A DNA stretch of 64,000 bases from Tetracentron sinense (Eukaryota; Streptophyta; Magnoliopsida; Trochodendrales; Trochodendraceae), in contig CM026573.1 of NCBI GenBank assembly GCA_015143295.1, positions 7,717,934 to 7,781,933 of the forward strand, in the 5' to 3' direction. A model generated the notes under the pieces. That model made no database searches, was not told the origin of the DNA, and saw nothing but the letters and a program-made list of their open reading frames with translations. The position numbers were made by a program, and so were the translations under genes. Each line of letters begins with the position of its first letter. Position 1 is the stretch's first letter. This document shows positions 1-12,276 of the stretch, piece by piece.

Positions 1-446
1 CATCATCCTGATCCCATGACTCTTTATTGTGACAATCAGGCGGCTATTCACATTGCCGCTAACCCTGTTTTTCATGAACGGACTAAACATATCGAGTTGG
101 ACTGTCATCTTATTCGGGAACGTCTTCAACAGGGCCTCCTTCGCACCTCTTATGTCCCATCCCGACATCAACGGGCTGACATCTTCACCAAAGCTTTAGG
201 CAAAGAACAATTCTTGTTCTTATCTCGCAAGTTGGGCATTCATAACATTCATGCTCCCACTTGAGGGGGAGTATTAGAATGTTTTCTAAATACAAACGTG
301 TATAGCTGTATGTTGCTATATTGGTTATCTTGGTTGTCACCTTCCATTCTTATCCCTGCAATCATGGGATTTGAATTCCTTTGTAACTCTATATATTTAC
401 TCCCACAAAGAATGAATAAAGTGACTTCTATTCTAACGTGTTTAAC
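1..446 (+). mobile_element. Copia LTR retrotransposon, 3' end only
   Basis: This is the end of a Ty1/Copia element whose body lies left of the window. Bases 16-264 read as the end of Copia RNase H ([23 protein letters not shown], shown here in part: motifs [20 protein letters not shown] and DIFTKAL). A polypurine tract follows at 261-272 (TTGAGGGGGAGT). The 3' LTR then runs from TG at 280 to CA at 446. The element lies opposite in direction to the HIPL gene and apparently within one of its introns. It is a fossil part; its state outside the window cannot be judged. Confidence 0.9.
280..446 (+). repeat. 3' LTR of the left-edge Copia element
   Basis: A short LTR of about 167 bp begins TGTTTTCTAA after the polypurine tract and ends GTGTTTAACA. 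It holds a promoter/poly(A)-like tract with CTCTATATATTTAC and GAATGAATAAA. The 5' LTR is outside the window, so the age cannot be estimated. Confidence 0.7.
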
Positions 447-1014
447 AGAGTTGAAGATACATAAGTCATTCTCTTAGGCTCCTTCTGTGTACTTTACATA
501 TTTAGCATGCATAAAGTGAGGTTGGTAATCGTATGAACTATCAAGTGAGGTTGGTAATGTTGCACTCTAAGTCCAACTTTAGGCCCTGATAAATGATACC
601 AAAACAGTGCTACTCTCTTCAAGTCTGGTAGTTTAAAATTTTAAATCGATGCCAATCCATTCAACGTCAAGTAAAATTTATGAATACGGAGATCCTCTTT
701 TCTGACATCTGGGACACTTTGTACATATATTTGCAAATAAATAACCTATCCGCACCGAAAAGTGGATTATAAGTACTTTTGCAACACTTCTTCTTCCCTT
801 CAAATAAATTAATCTGTTCAAGATGCATCATCGATGGGAAGTCTTCAAGAAAGACTAATCCATAGAAAAGTTGATGAAGCAAACAAAGAAACTACCCAAA
901 TAGAGAATTGGATTACATTGAGAAGCATGCAATAGGAACCAGATATTTCTAATTTTCTAATAACAACACTCAAGTATAAGTCCAAATACAGGCCATTTAA
1001 GTGCTGATACTCAC
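447..1014. other. HIPL intron sequence, no gene seen
   Basis: This stretch separates the Copia LTR from the donor site of HIPL exon 4. I searched the minus strand for the next HIPL exon and did not find it. It is best read as intron, with the remaining exons beyond the left edge. Confidence 0.6.
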
Positions 1015-3838
1015 TTGGCATGTTATTTATGTTGAGCCTCATGATCTTTCCAAGCAAGGATTTCTTGTTTTGGGAGAAATTGTAAGGATCACCTTTATTT
1101 CCACCATCCCCCATCATAAAGTATAAATACCCATCCGCTGGTCCAAAGAGAATCTGCCCCCCATGATTAGACGTAAATGGAAGACCCATTGTAAATATCC
1201 TTCTCACTTCTAATGGTTTGGCACGTTTTTCCTGGGAAAGATCAAGATAGAATTACATTACAATCCCTGAGTGAAATCACGACAGGAACTTGTTGAGAAG
1301 TGTACAGATGTATACCAAGGAAGGCTGTGATGTGGTATCATTAGCAGTAAACTCTGCGATAACGCTACTATACTGGCATGGCTGGGCTCTATTATCAGAA
1401 CCTAGCTTCGAAGGATCACAGCCCACATCTGAATTACATGAACATCTTCCGGAACATCCTGGCCACTTTTCCTTGTCACAATTAAACGAAGCAAAGAAGC
1501 GGCCATTATTTGCAAAGTTTGGATGAAACGCCATACCCATCAACCCCGATCCAGTATCATAATGTACTTCATCAGTTAAATCTATAAAGGGATTGGATTC
1601 ATCAAGCCCCAATGTTCCTCCTGATCCCTCTTCTGGAATGGTTGCCAACCATATCTTACCCGGTTGGCTAGAGAAGAAGGCACGATTGGACCCATCAGGA
1701 TGAGCCACCATATTGAGGTAAGATCCATTCCCAATTTTCTCAAGGCACAGACCATTTGGGGGGCGTGGAGTTTCAGTATTATTTAGTGAAACTGGTCCAC
1801 CATCAAAACATAGTGATCCATCATCAGAAACCCCGCCAAATGCATTGCAGAATATACTTTTTGACTCCCAGAATGCGGTCAGTTTGGAAAAAGTGGAATT
1901 AACTGGTACTCCAGCTCTACCTTGTAATGAAGGAGCGAAGGGGGAATTCAATACAGATACATTTTGGCATGAATCCCAGACCCTTTGACAGAAGTCATTT
2001 GCTGCACGGTTAGACTGGGATGAATTTACTGAAACAGTGGAATTGCAAAGAATAGGAACTGGCCGAGACCCAGTTTCAGTTTTGAATAGTTCTGATGAGA
2101 ACTGATCACATCTCTGCAAACCATGAAAGAAATCCAGTAATTAACATGCTGTTTTGGAATTTCGTTCGATGGATGAAAATACATTAAATAACAGTAGTAA
2201 TACACTGGGAGGCAGTGTACCGTTCTAACCTCATAACAATAGAAGTTGAAATTGAAAACAAGGAAATGAAATACGCCTGGAGAAAAGTGTCAAGGTATGG
2301 GGCACTTTGCCTCCTTTTGACAAATATCCTTTCTTCCATTAGGCGAACCTTCTGTCAAAGTGTTTTACAACCAGCAGACTTTTTGTCGACCGGTTGCCAT
2401 CACCATGGAGAAGACCCAAGTGTCACATTTATGTTGGTATCAAGTCTCTTCAACTTTGGGAAGGATGCCCAAGCGAACAAATATAACACAAATTTTTTTT
2501 TTTTAGATAGGCGAGTACGATGAGTGAGTTAGCAGATAAGGACGAGTATTGAACCCAAGTCATGGCTTCGACAATCAACGACTCTATCAACCTAGATTGG
2601 CCAAGGAAAAGAGATGAAGACCTAGACAGTCTCGTGGATCATCAATATGTTCTGAAGGCTTGTGAAGATGCATTAGTTCACGTAATAGAAAACTTCTCAG
2701 ATGTTCATTTGAGATACTTTTTGCGCAACTTTCATGGTAAAACAATAGTGTATCTTGATTCTAATACAAGAATCATGAAATTGAAGTACTAGTTCAATTA
2801 CAGTTTCAACTTTCAAGAATTTGTTGCACCAGTTAGGATTGATTTTTTTTTTCTATCAAACAACTTTGGATTATTTGATGGCTGGTTCTCCAGAAAGTGA
2901 ACCTCATAAGGTTATAAATTATATATAAATTTATATATTGTCCTTGCTGTTTGGTTGCAGGGTAAATATTGGCTGCAAGATAATTTGAAGTCCAGCTTTT
3001 GAAAGTAGTTACAATTTTGATACATCTATTTTTCATCATCTCTAAGGCATTATCCCCAAAAAACTTCTAGAGCATCAATGATTATACAAAATAAGGGCAT
3101 TGTCACCAATGTTATTTGCAAAACTACAGATGTGTAACTTGAAATCGGATGATGAATAAGATCCCCATTCCACATATCTCAGATTTCACAAGTGAAACAA
3201 GCATGTGGATTTCACATTACATGATAGTAATTTGTAGGGAGCAACTGAAATAAGGCACAAATCACCAGTTATAACAAAGACCAATTAACATAAAAATGTA
3301 CTCAAGAAGCTAGGGTCAGTGGATTAAGTTGTAAGATGGCATTTCGAGTTTTCGTTGATAAAATCCCAAACTCATCATGCAATCATACTATCACTCAATC
3401 AATTCATGATGAATTTGTAATTTTAGAAATCAATAGGAAGACTTCCGCTTAATTATTGGATTAGGCAAAGTCTTACCGCACAGAGAATCGATTTCAGAAG
3501 AGAAGAACAGGCAGGATCAGAGACATTCATTGCTTGAAACTGCTTCTGTAATTGCAAATCTTCAGCAGAGTTGCAGCAGACGCTCACATTATAAGGACAA
3601 AAGGACAGAGGAGTCTTGGGGGAAAAGGGTGCTCCTATTTCAATTGGAAAAAATAATAAATTGGGGATTCAGCAAAAGAATTGCAAACAAAGCACAAAAA
3701 AATTAATTTTTTTAAAAACAAAATCCAAATGGAAGATAAAGACTCACTTAAATCAGTGCATAAGGGATGTGAAGATGAAAAATCAGGAAGCAGCAGTAAG
3801 TTACAGAACAGGAGGATAATGGTGAAAACACCATCCAT
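1015..3838 (-). CDS. HIPL1: HIPL (hedgehog-interacting-protein-like) gene, 5' half, four exons
   Basis: HIPL proteins are secreted or GPI-anchored plant proteins with a glucose/sorbosone-dehydrogenase-like beta-propeller; their substrate is uncertain. I assembled the exons by eye on the minus strand: exon 1 3838-3748, exon 2 3634-3477, exon 3 2113-1316, exon 4 1231-1015. Exon 1 holds the start Met and a signal peptide (MDGVFTIILLFCNLLLL) before HPLCTDL. Exon 2 holds the Cys-rich start (APF...FCPYN.SVCCNS...ILCA). Exon 3 starts RCDQFSSELF and carries many Asn glycosylation sites. Exon 4 starts EKRAKPLEVRRIFTMG and holds the GDGG motif. Donors are GTGAGT, GTAAGA, GTATAC and GTGAGT; acceptors all end AG and phases agree. 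About 421 codons are present of roughly 700 usual; the rest should lie left of the window. No in-frame break is seen. HIPL1 and HIPL2 cannot be told apart here. Confidence 0.88.
2114..3476. other. HIPL intron 2 with a SINE-like insert
   Basis: A 1.36-kb intron. At about 2490-2600 a poly-T run is followed by a tRNA-like stretch; on the minus strand it reads GGGTTCAATACTC, resembling a Pol III B box with an A tail. This suggests a degraded SINE, but no target duplication was found. The open frame at 2562-2792 overlaps this insert and has no recognisable protein features. Confidence 0.4.
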
Positions 3839-5972
3839 TACTCCAAAAAAAAAACAGAGGAAACAGCAATAACAACACGCCCCTTTGCTTCTATCTTCTC
3901 CAAGAGGGTGTTAAGGACCCCAGAAACTTCACCATTTTCAAATGGTGTAAATTTGACTAAATACGACAAAATAAGATAAATTACAGCCAAAAATCTTTCT
4001 GGGTTTGAAAATTCTGCCCATACCCAACAATTACAGATAAAAATCTCTCTGGGTTTGAAAATTCTGCCCACACCCAACTGCCTAATCCATTTGTAACTCA
4101 CTCAGATTCCACTAGCAGAGTTTGATTCTCTTGAGACACATTGCTTTCTTTTTCTCTCTCTTCAAGTCCATGAATGGAAGAGAGTGGACAAATAACAAAA
4201 CAAAGCTCATCTTCTAGGAGTATTATATTGTGTTTGGGGCCTCAAATGGGCAATCACATGATGATTTTACTAAAAATTTTCAATCTTAATCAAAGATCAA
4301 GTGGGTGGGATGTACTGTCATTTTCCCACCTTAACTGGTCTTCTTGGTGTAACTGGTCTTCTTGGTGGGATCACTGGTCTTTGACTTTGGGAAGCTGGCA
4401 CCCAAAGAGAGGCTAAAAGCAAAGCAAAATTAAAAAAAACTTGGACCCATCTGGAATTACTTTCAGAAAAGTAAGCAAAATGGTGATGCAGACACTCTTT
4501 CAGTAGAAACAAACAAAGACAAATTGAGGGATTTGGGCCTTTCTAGCACACAATCTGTCCTTTAACTGAAAATGGATTTTTTTTCCCTTTCTTTTTAGGA
4601 AGAATCAGATCATGACATCCTTATCATTTATATAGGATCCATCTCCTCGCCTGCTATGAAAATAATAAAGTGGGTCCAGGCATCCCAAATCATTCAATTG
4701 AAGAAGCAGTGACTGTTCGTTACCATTAAAAAAAAGAAAAAGAAAGCAGTGACTGTTAGAACTCTTCTTGTAATTGTCTCTGATGGCTAGACCAGAGACG
4801 ACAATGAAGGAAATGGAATAGTACTAAGTTGCTGGATTATTTTCTCAGTTTAGTCAGGCATTTTTTTTCGGGTCCAAGTCAAGGATGCATGTTAGTAGTC
4901 CAGAAATTGAAGTTGTTATTTCATAAAAGAATTCGACAAAATCAGGGGAGGAGTGAAAACCGGTGGCCAAACATTGTTCAGCAACACCGGCTAGCTAGTG
5001 CAAGTGTCAGTGTATATCTTGTTCATGGTTACATTCCATGTGAGTGATTATGTAACAGTTGATATGCCCACCATATTTAGCCCACTTCTTGAGCGCTCTC
5101 TAACCCACTTACCACTGCTAACCAAGGCTACCACTGCTAACCAAGGCTAATTGGGGTTGCATCCTAACCGTATTTCGACTACCAAAAAGGGGGGTGGGGG
5201 AGGGGAGAAAAAAAAATCCTAAATTTTGTCTAAAAAGTAATTGAACATAAGGTGAAGGTAAACACATGCCTTTCGAATGACAGGAGGGGATCAAAGTCCA
5301 GGAGTGACCATTGTTAGATCCCACCAACTGTCAAGCTAACATGTTAGGCATCCAACTACTAACCTTTATTTAACAACGGAAAGCAACTCCTTAGACCCCC
5401 TGCCCTCAAAAGACTGGCCAGTTAGATCTTACATTGAAAAGGCAAGAACTGTCTCAAACAGAGTAGGGTCCGAAAGCTTGAATGGGCTATATTGTATGTT
5501 GACCAAAACCTTGAAATCCCAATGACCAAGGCCACTATTCAGAAGGGAGCAAGAAGTTGAAAAAAGAATAGCAAAAACACATATGAATAAAGGTTGGATC
5601 AAAATTCCCAAGTCTGAGAAATGAAGGGAAACAAAGGTCCATAGTGTAATAAAATTTCCAAGTCTCTCCTGGTAACATTTCTTACCATTCCCTGCATCAG
5701 AGAAAAATGGCCTCATGTTACATCACTCTAAAAAAGTGATGGAAAAAAACAGTTTAAATATGTAGCTACGGTGCAAAGAAGCACTCAGCAATACAAAAAG
5801 GAGACTCGGGGAAGAGAAAAATTGCGAGAAGGAAATCAAGGCTACCTAAAGCAATAATTCATTCCGCACCAAAAGCCCCAAAATTGTTACAAGCACATTT
5901 TTTTTCTCTTCAAAGACATTTATGCTAGAGCCTATGTTCTCTGCACCACTTTTTTCACCACCTACAATCAGC
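3839..5972. other. Intergenic region between HIPL start and the WBP11 relic
   Basis: This holds the HIPL promoter side (minus strand, from 3839 rightward) and the region beyond the WBP11 pseudogene stop. Apart from the 50-bp tandem duplication at 3981-4080 and a small ACTGGTCTTCTTGGTG repeat near 4335-4375, I recognise nothing. Confidence 0.5.
3981..4080. repeat. 50-bp tandem duplication upstream of HIPL
   Basis: Two adjacent 50-bp units (3981-4030 and 4031-4080) share TCTGGGTTTGAAAATTCTGC and differ at only a few bases. They lie about 150-240 bp upstream of the HIPL start codon, in its leader or promoter. Confidence 0.85.
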
Positions 5973-6434
5973 TCAAGTTTCTAGTGCTCCAGGGACCTTC
6001 GTGTCTTCCAAAAAGGCCATATACGAGTCCTCTATGCTCTGTCTTTGCAGTGATGAAAAATGCACCAACTCTGACTTCCCAGAAGTCGCAGGAGCTATCA
6101 GACAAGGGGCCATTGCCACTGTTGACAGCAATGGCTTTGGTTTTGCTTTCTGAAGAATAGTCTTTCTTCTCACACGTACAGACGCAGGAACCTGAATACA
6201 GATCACAAATAAACTAAATTGGGGAAACAGTCCACATTCAGTAACTATTATAAAAACATTAGCAGATTAAGTAAGCTCTGGAGTAGATGCTGCCGACTTG
6301 ATATACGATGGCTTCTGAGTGGCAGAAGGTCTAAATGCAGCATGGTCATCTTCTTCAAAGATGGGAGGACCAGGTAGAAGTGGTGGTCCCATCATTGAGG
6401 GTGGGACGGCTAGTAGACCAAAAGGTAGCCTTAG

Positions 6435-6725
6435 AATTGGTAAAATTTGAAAATAAATCGAGAAAATGTCGGTCAAGATATGAAAAAATATATAAAATAA
6501 GAATACTGCTTATGAAAATTATAAGCAAATATATTTCACATATTATATTTATTTGGGACTTTTTTCAAAAAGTCGTGAATAATTCGTGTTTAATTTGCGA
6601 CATTCGAGACTTTTTGAAAAATTGCTATTTTTTCAAAAAATGTGAATACTTCTTGAATTAATTGTTCGACGTAAAAATCTGGTATTATTCAGAACTTTTT
6701 GCAAAAATCGGAGAACTTCGTAACT
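6435..6725 (+). repeat. Dispersed AT-rich repeat, copy 1
   Basis: It begins AATTGGTAAAAT and runs through GATATGAAAAAATAT, GGGACTTTTTTC and ATTATTCAGAACTTTTTGC. A diverged direct copy lies at 9885-10130. It abuts the broken end of the WBP11 proline-rich exon and may mark the break. The family is unknown. Confidence 0.55.
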
Positions 6726-7149
6726 ATGCTGAGAAGATCCCAAGTAATTGCAGAAGAATGTAAATTCAAATCATAGCTTGGAAAGGATCAGAGATTCAAT
6801 TCATAACTTCAATAATATCTCATGCATAGAAGTAAATGAGAAACACAAAAGAGAGTTTCTTCACCTAAAGATCATCAGTGCCTCACACTTTTCCTGCAAT
6901 TTCTCTTCACTCTTATTCTAGAGCCACGTGTTGTAATCATCACATATAAACCTTTAAACACCAACTTATTGCAGATGCAGGCACAACCATGAGAATAGAA
7001 TATACACTACTAACAAAAAGATCCACTGACATGGACTATAAACTGCAATAGAAGCAACATCATATTACTGTCATTTGCCTATTAAAGAATGCATTTGTGA
7101 TATAATTACACCTCTCTCTCCTTCCAGCTTCTTTCTATAATGATTCTAA

Positions 7150-7499
7150 GGCCCTGTTTAGAGAGACCGACGGTTATAACATTTGGTTTGCTATTCAGAT
7201 TTTGACTTCTTGCTGAAGTGAAAAGTTTCCATGGAAAGTTGTAAGGGGTGACTGTCTTGGGAAGTCGGTGATCCAACTTCCACGGGAAGTTGACAGAATA
7301 GAATAGGCAAGAGGGTTATGAACGAATAAAATTTTGACTATTGATTTTAAAGATTAGTTTATTTTGTGTGTGTGTGCAAACTGCAAACCAAGACTCGTTT
7401 TGTTTTCAGAATGACTTACAAACTTCTTCAAGAGTTATTTTGTCTGAAGTAACTCTTGAAAAAGTCTCTCTTCTCAAATAAGTCTATCCTAACAAGGCC
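7150..7499. mobile_element. Tourist-type (PIF/Harbinger) MITE, 350 bp
   Basis: Terminal inverted repeats are GGCCCTGTTTAG at the left and CTAACAAGGCC at the right. They are flanked by the 3-bp target duplication TAA (7147-7149 and 7500-7502), typical of PIF/Harbinger. There is no coding capacity. Confidence 0.8.
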
Positions 7500-7502
7500 T
7501 AA

Positions 7503-9029
7503 CTTCCTAAGCATTAATCCCACACTTTTCAATCCTTTCAAATTATTTCCATAGTTCTATATTTATTTCACCATTGGAAGTTTTGAACCCTTTACTATAT
7601 TAAATTGAAGCCTGTCATACAAAGTTAGCATATTATAATCAAAGCATCCATAAGAAGCTTTGATTTGGACCCTCAACAATCAATCCAAACACAAAAATAA
7701 AGCCCTCCAAACTTGGCGGATTCCATGTGAAAAATAAAATTTAAAAGAGAGTCTCAACAACCATACCAATTCCACAATTCAGTTCATTGCCTTTAGGAAC
7801 AAATATATATCATAAAACTAGTACAAAAAAGATGGCTTCATAATATGGAATAAAAGTGTTGCCTAAATTTTAGAAAAATGGAGCCAAGAAAGATCATGTA
7901 TGACTCAGTCTTCAACTCTACAATTGGCACTCCCGAGTAGGAGTGGATTGGGTCTTCCCTTCTTCATTTCACAACTTCTTATCATGTTTGCATCTGGTGA
8001 GTGGCAAAAGTGCGCGTAGGGCTATTTGGTCAGTCTTACCTAGAGCCATCTCATGGTCGATATGGGGGGAGCAAAACAAGATAGTTTTTTAGGATTCTCT
8101 CTCTTCTCTTTCCTGCATTCAGTCACGAATCTGGTTTCTGATTTTAGATTGGGTTTCCATCCAACATGATAGGGTGGTCTTTCCTACATTCAATCAAGAA
8201 TTTGGATTTTGATTTTAGATTGAGTTTCCATCCAACGTGATAGGGTGGATCCGAGTGATTTATGGGGTTGATATTTTCTCGTCTATCTCACTCATCTAAA
8301 GGGGATCTTTGCATTCTTTCTGCTTATCGCCTTTTCTCATTCTATATTGAGTTTACGCCCTTGTAAACTTTTTATGTAGCTCTTTTGATTAATATAGCTA
8401 CATGATCATCAATGAATAAAAAAAGCTAGTCCTTTGACCACACTAGTGTTTTTTTTTTAATTTTTTTGTTGGGTTAGGTAGCTAGTATTTATTATTTACT
8501 TTGAGAATGTAAAGCAGTGTTACCTAGGCACGTGGTACGGGTGCCAAATGTTTAGGTGCCAGAGGTGTTTGGCATGACAAGCTCTGAAAATCCCAATATG
8601 GCGTCACAGACGTATATATTTTATATATATATATATATATTATAACTCAAATTTTAAAATAATAACAACAAGAATAGAGAGAGGGGGGACCACTTGTCCC
8701 CAATATTTTTTAAAAATATATACCAAATTTATAAAAAATACTCATATAGAGAATAGAAAAGAGCAACAAGAGAGAGAGACATACCTATTGATCGTTGTTG
8801 GTGCCAATGCTCTCCTAATAATTTTCTCTATATTTCCCAAAAAACTGTACAATTTGACAAAAAGTTCCTAACAATCCAATATATATTTATATGTATTAAA
8901 ATAGCACGACATACTTGTACCACCACAAGCCTAATCATAATTTTGACGTAAGCATGACAATATAAGCACATACCAAGCAGTGTAGTGTCAGGTCGTGCCA
9001 GGGTTCTAGCACAGCTAAATTTGGGAAAA
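7503..9029. other. Non-coding stretch within the WBP11 relic
   Basis: No gene is seen. A 70-bp tandem duplication lies at 8111-8249, and a possible LINE- or SINE-like A-rich tail near 8410-8426 (ATCAATGAATAAAAAAA). CAGTGTTACCTAGGCACG near 8514 resembles a hAT end, but I could not find its partner. Confidence 0.45.
8111..8249. repeat. 70-bp tandem duplication
   Basis: Units 8111-8180 and 8181-8249 share GATTTTAGATTG.GTTTCCATCCAAC.TGATAGGGTGG, with roughly 10 differences. Confidence 0.8.
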
Positions 9030-9415
9030 CTGAAGTACCTCGGTAACAGATTGAGGTCAAATTCATTTATGTAATTTATGAGAAAAAGTAAAGCATTGTA
9101 TCTTTTTTCTTAAGAGTTGTTGAATGCAGTTTGAAGCTCTTTTGGGTGCAACAAATTAGCTTTCATTTTCTATGTGTTTGGGCATCAAGAATACATTTTT
9201 CTCCTGATTTTTCACTCATCTTCCCTCCAACAAGTTAATATATTCCCAACAAAATAGTATCAGAGCTTGGTGAAAGAGAATCATGGATTCCAACAACATG
9301 TTGCAACCTCATCTTCCACGTTTCAATGGTAAGAATTACAATCAATGGAGTATTTAAATGAAAGTGTTATATGAGTCTCAAGATCTATGGGACATAGTTG
9401 AGAGCGGATTCAAGA
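9030..9415 (+). mobile_element. Copia fragment: LTR end, primer-binding site, gag start
   Basis: An LTR-like tract ends TTCCCAACA near 9250. AGTATCAGAGC, a variant of the initiator-Met primer site of Copia elements, follows at 9256-9266. A gag start then reads MDSNNMLQPHLPRFNGKNYN from 9283. The element is cut off after about 120 bp of gag. It is a broken fossil fragment. Confidence 0.7.
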
Positions 9416-9884
9416 GGGCTACTTTTAGAAGCCCTCACACGCTTCTCTCTCTTGCACTCTAATCCTTTCTCTCTCTCTCCCTCTCCAAAAAAAAAAGGAA
9501 AAGAGCGAACAAACACATAATATGAATTAGAATTTGTGTTTATGGACATTCCGACAATTTTGAAAAACTAAAGATCAATTGGCTTTTGGACGAAGTTACA
9601 ATGGCCAATTTATTAGGTTTAGATGATTTTGTTGCCATTGTTAGTTGAGAGAGACATTGGATATTTGGCATCAGGAGATAGTGTTCTTTGGGATCTACCC
9701 ACATCATCCTGTAGGTTTCAGAAGGGTGTTTCATCAACATGATTTGGGGACATAATGGGAGCATCCTTCTTTTAGCTATTGTGTTGTGCCTCTTTGATCA
9801 TCAATGTATGCGGTATCAAATGCAACATTAGATAATAGCCATTGAGGAGCTTGGGAATTATTCGATTAGGGAAGATTTTGAAAA

Positions 9885-10130
9885 AATTGGTAAAATCAAG
9901 AAAAAAAAGAGGGAAAATGTTAGGCAATATATGAAAAAAAATAAGATACTAATCCTGAAAAATTATTAACAACTATTGACTGGAAATTCTTCAAATAAGA
10001 TAAAAATATTCAAATGAAAGTCGCAAATATTTCAAAAAGCCGCAATTACTTCGTGAATTAATCATTCAACGAAAAACCTAGGAATTATTCAGGACTTTTT
10101 AAAAAAAAAACTGGAGATCTTTGTTACATG
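9885..10130 (+). repeat. Dispersed AT-rich repeat, copy 2
   Basis: A direct, diverged copy of 6435-6725, with the same AATTGGTAAAAT start and the same late GGAATTATTCAGGACTTTTT segment. The stretch before it (about 9570-9885) is shared with 25560-25720 and 35410-35700. Confidence 0.5.
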
Positions 10131-11484
10131 TTTAGGATTGGCAATAAAGAGGGAGGCCTCCACAAGGACTCATAACTCATCAACCCAAGTAAGTCCACCT
10201 GTACAAGCTCTAAGGCGTGGTCCAACTATTACTAGCCTACTATTCTATTGTGCCAGCAAAATGGTTTGTATCAGCTTTCTCCTTTTTCTTATAACGATTT
10301 AAATGGTAGCAAAAATTCCATAATTCTGGATGTTTTCAACAGTCATGAGCGATAATTTTTGTCTCAAGCAAACCTCTTTCTACAACAAAACCCCTTAGGC
10401 ACTCCTAATCTCTGACTAATTTAATCTATCAGCCCCAATCCTATGGAAAGAAAAGCAGAGTTCTGTATCCACATTTTCCAAGTCGGCTTGAGTTTTCTCA
10501 TTCTGAAGCTACAGAATACTCGTCTATTATACTTTGCTACATCCTTCTAAAGAACCTTAGGTTCACCAAAGAATGGAACTTTGAGCTGGACCTTCAAGAA
10601 TTTTTGCCCCATCAACCCTGAATAGGATCTCTAAAATAAAGCAGGAGCTCATAGAGAGTAAAGAGGTTGCCCAAGCAAATCTCTTGAAATCCACTAATGT
10701 TCTTTCAAAATTCCAATTCCCACTTTAGGACAAAGGACACAATACAGATAACAATCAGAATTTGAATCTTCATTCTTCAATGACGTAAACACTACCCGAG
10801 TATAGGGAGATCCATGAGGTTCATCTCTATGACATTAGTCCAGAAACAAGACATAAGTCCCATTAATATTTTTTGCATATGCGTAAATATAGTAGATTTC
10901 CCTAATCATAGCCAATAAAATTACCTTTGAGGTGTTAGACTCAAAGTAATTTATCAGCCACACATGATGATAAATATATTTTCTTCATGAGGTACCCTCA
11001 TCTTGTACTATTTAATTTATTTCAGTCATGTTACTCATGTAGTTCCAATATCTTGAGGAAGAGGTTGCCAATAAAGTGGGTGAGTAAAGAGATGTGCTTT
11101 CTTTATTTTATGTGACAATACAATCCAATAAAGAGGATTACTAAAGAGATGTGCTTCCACCTTAGTCTAATGATGTAACTCGGGTCTTGCATTTGTTTTC
11201 ATTGCCTTTTCTTTCCTAGGTTCACTCGTTGTGAACTCTCTTTGTTCTCCCCTCTTTTTCTTTTTCTTTTTATATATATTGATATCTTGATTCTTGACTA
11301 CTGATCAAAAATAATAATTTTATAAGATAACAATAAGACCAGCTATGCATTATGTGATCAAAATATTAGTGAACAACAAGCAACATGTTCATAGAATGAG
11401 TGTAGCCAAGATGATGATGTTGAGATAGATTAGTAAAAAGAACACTAAGATCTCATAAATGAGATTTTATCCAGAAAGGGATAC
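10131..11484. other. Presumed WBP11 intron sequence, no feature seen
   Basis: I looked on the minus strand for the third WBP11 exon and did not find it. No transposon ends were recognised. In the two sister copies of the unit (26 kb and 36 kb) the whole region from about 9.9 to 12.7 kb is absent. Confidence 0.4.
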
Positions 11485-11955
11485 CTTGGATGGATTTGTT
11501 CCTGATTGTGTCAGGATTCTTCTTCAAAATCCTGACCTCCCGCACCTACTTTCTTTCTTTTTTGATCTGTTAACGAGATAAATTCAAAATGAGGAATATT
11601 TAGATACATATGCAAACTATGTATTAAGCCATAAACAAAAACAATACATGATATTACTGAAAGAAATTAATATACAAAAAAGGTTCTTTATGGAAGTATA
11701 TCAAACAAATATTTTATAATCAAAGCTTAGGTCAGATGGTCAATGGATATAGAAGAGCATATGAGAAATTGACATAACCAAGCATTAATCCACCCAAAGA
11801 ATACTATACTATAACAAACTAAGAGTTTGATACAGCTTAGAATTCCATGGCTAGCTACAACAAAAAAATTTAAATGTGCATACTAATTAGCCAAAATTTT
11901 CACATAATAACACATAAAAACAATAACATGGATATCAAACTAGTAAGAGTACAAC

Positions 11956-12171
11956 CAGTGTAGTTAAAGCGTCCAGACGATGCCTAGGCGATAGGGGGTT
12001 CCCTAGGCGAGGCGATGCCTAAGCGACCAAAATTTATTTATTTTTTTTACGTTGTATAATATTATATAAGAATTTATGAGTGCCTACCTAGATCATGAAC
12101 TAGGCGATAGGGGTCCTGGCTAGGCGAGGTGGTGGCCTAGGCATTGCCTATGCGACATTTTGACTACACTG
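11956..12171. mobile_element. hAT-type MITE, 216 bp
   Basis: Inverted ends are CAGTGTAGTTAAA (left) and TTTGACTACACTG (right). The flanking 8-mers AGTACAAC and AGTATAAC are a target duplication with one mismatch, as expected for hAT. The inside is rich in CCTAGGCGA and GGCGATAGGG motifs. Confidence 0.8.
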
Positions 12172-12276
12172 AGTATAACTAACATGATTAATTTTTTTTA
12201 ATTGATACATGATTAATTGACTCGGGTGAAAAATGGCAAATACCATAATATGTGAAACCAAATGTAATAAGATTAG

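Noticed and set aside
2562-2792. 76-residue plus-strand open frame
   Set aside because: It sits in HIPL intron 2 next to a SINE-like insert, with no recognisable protein motif.
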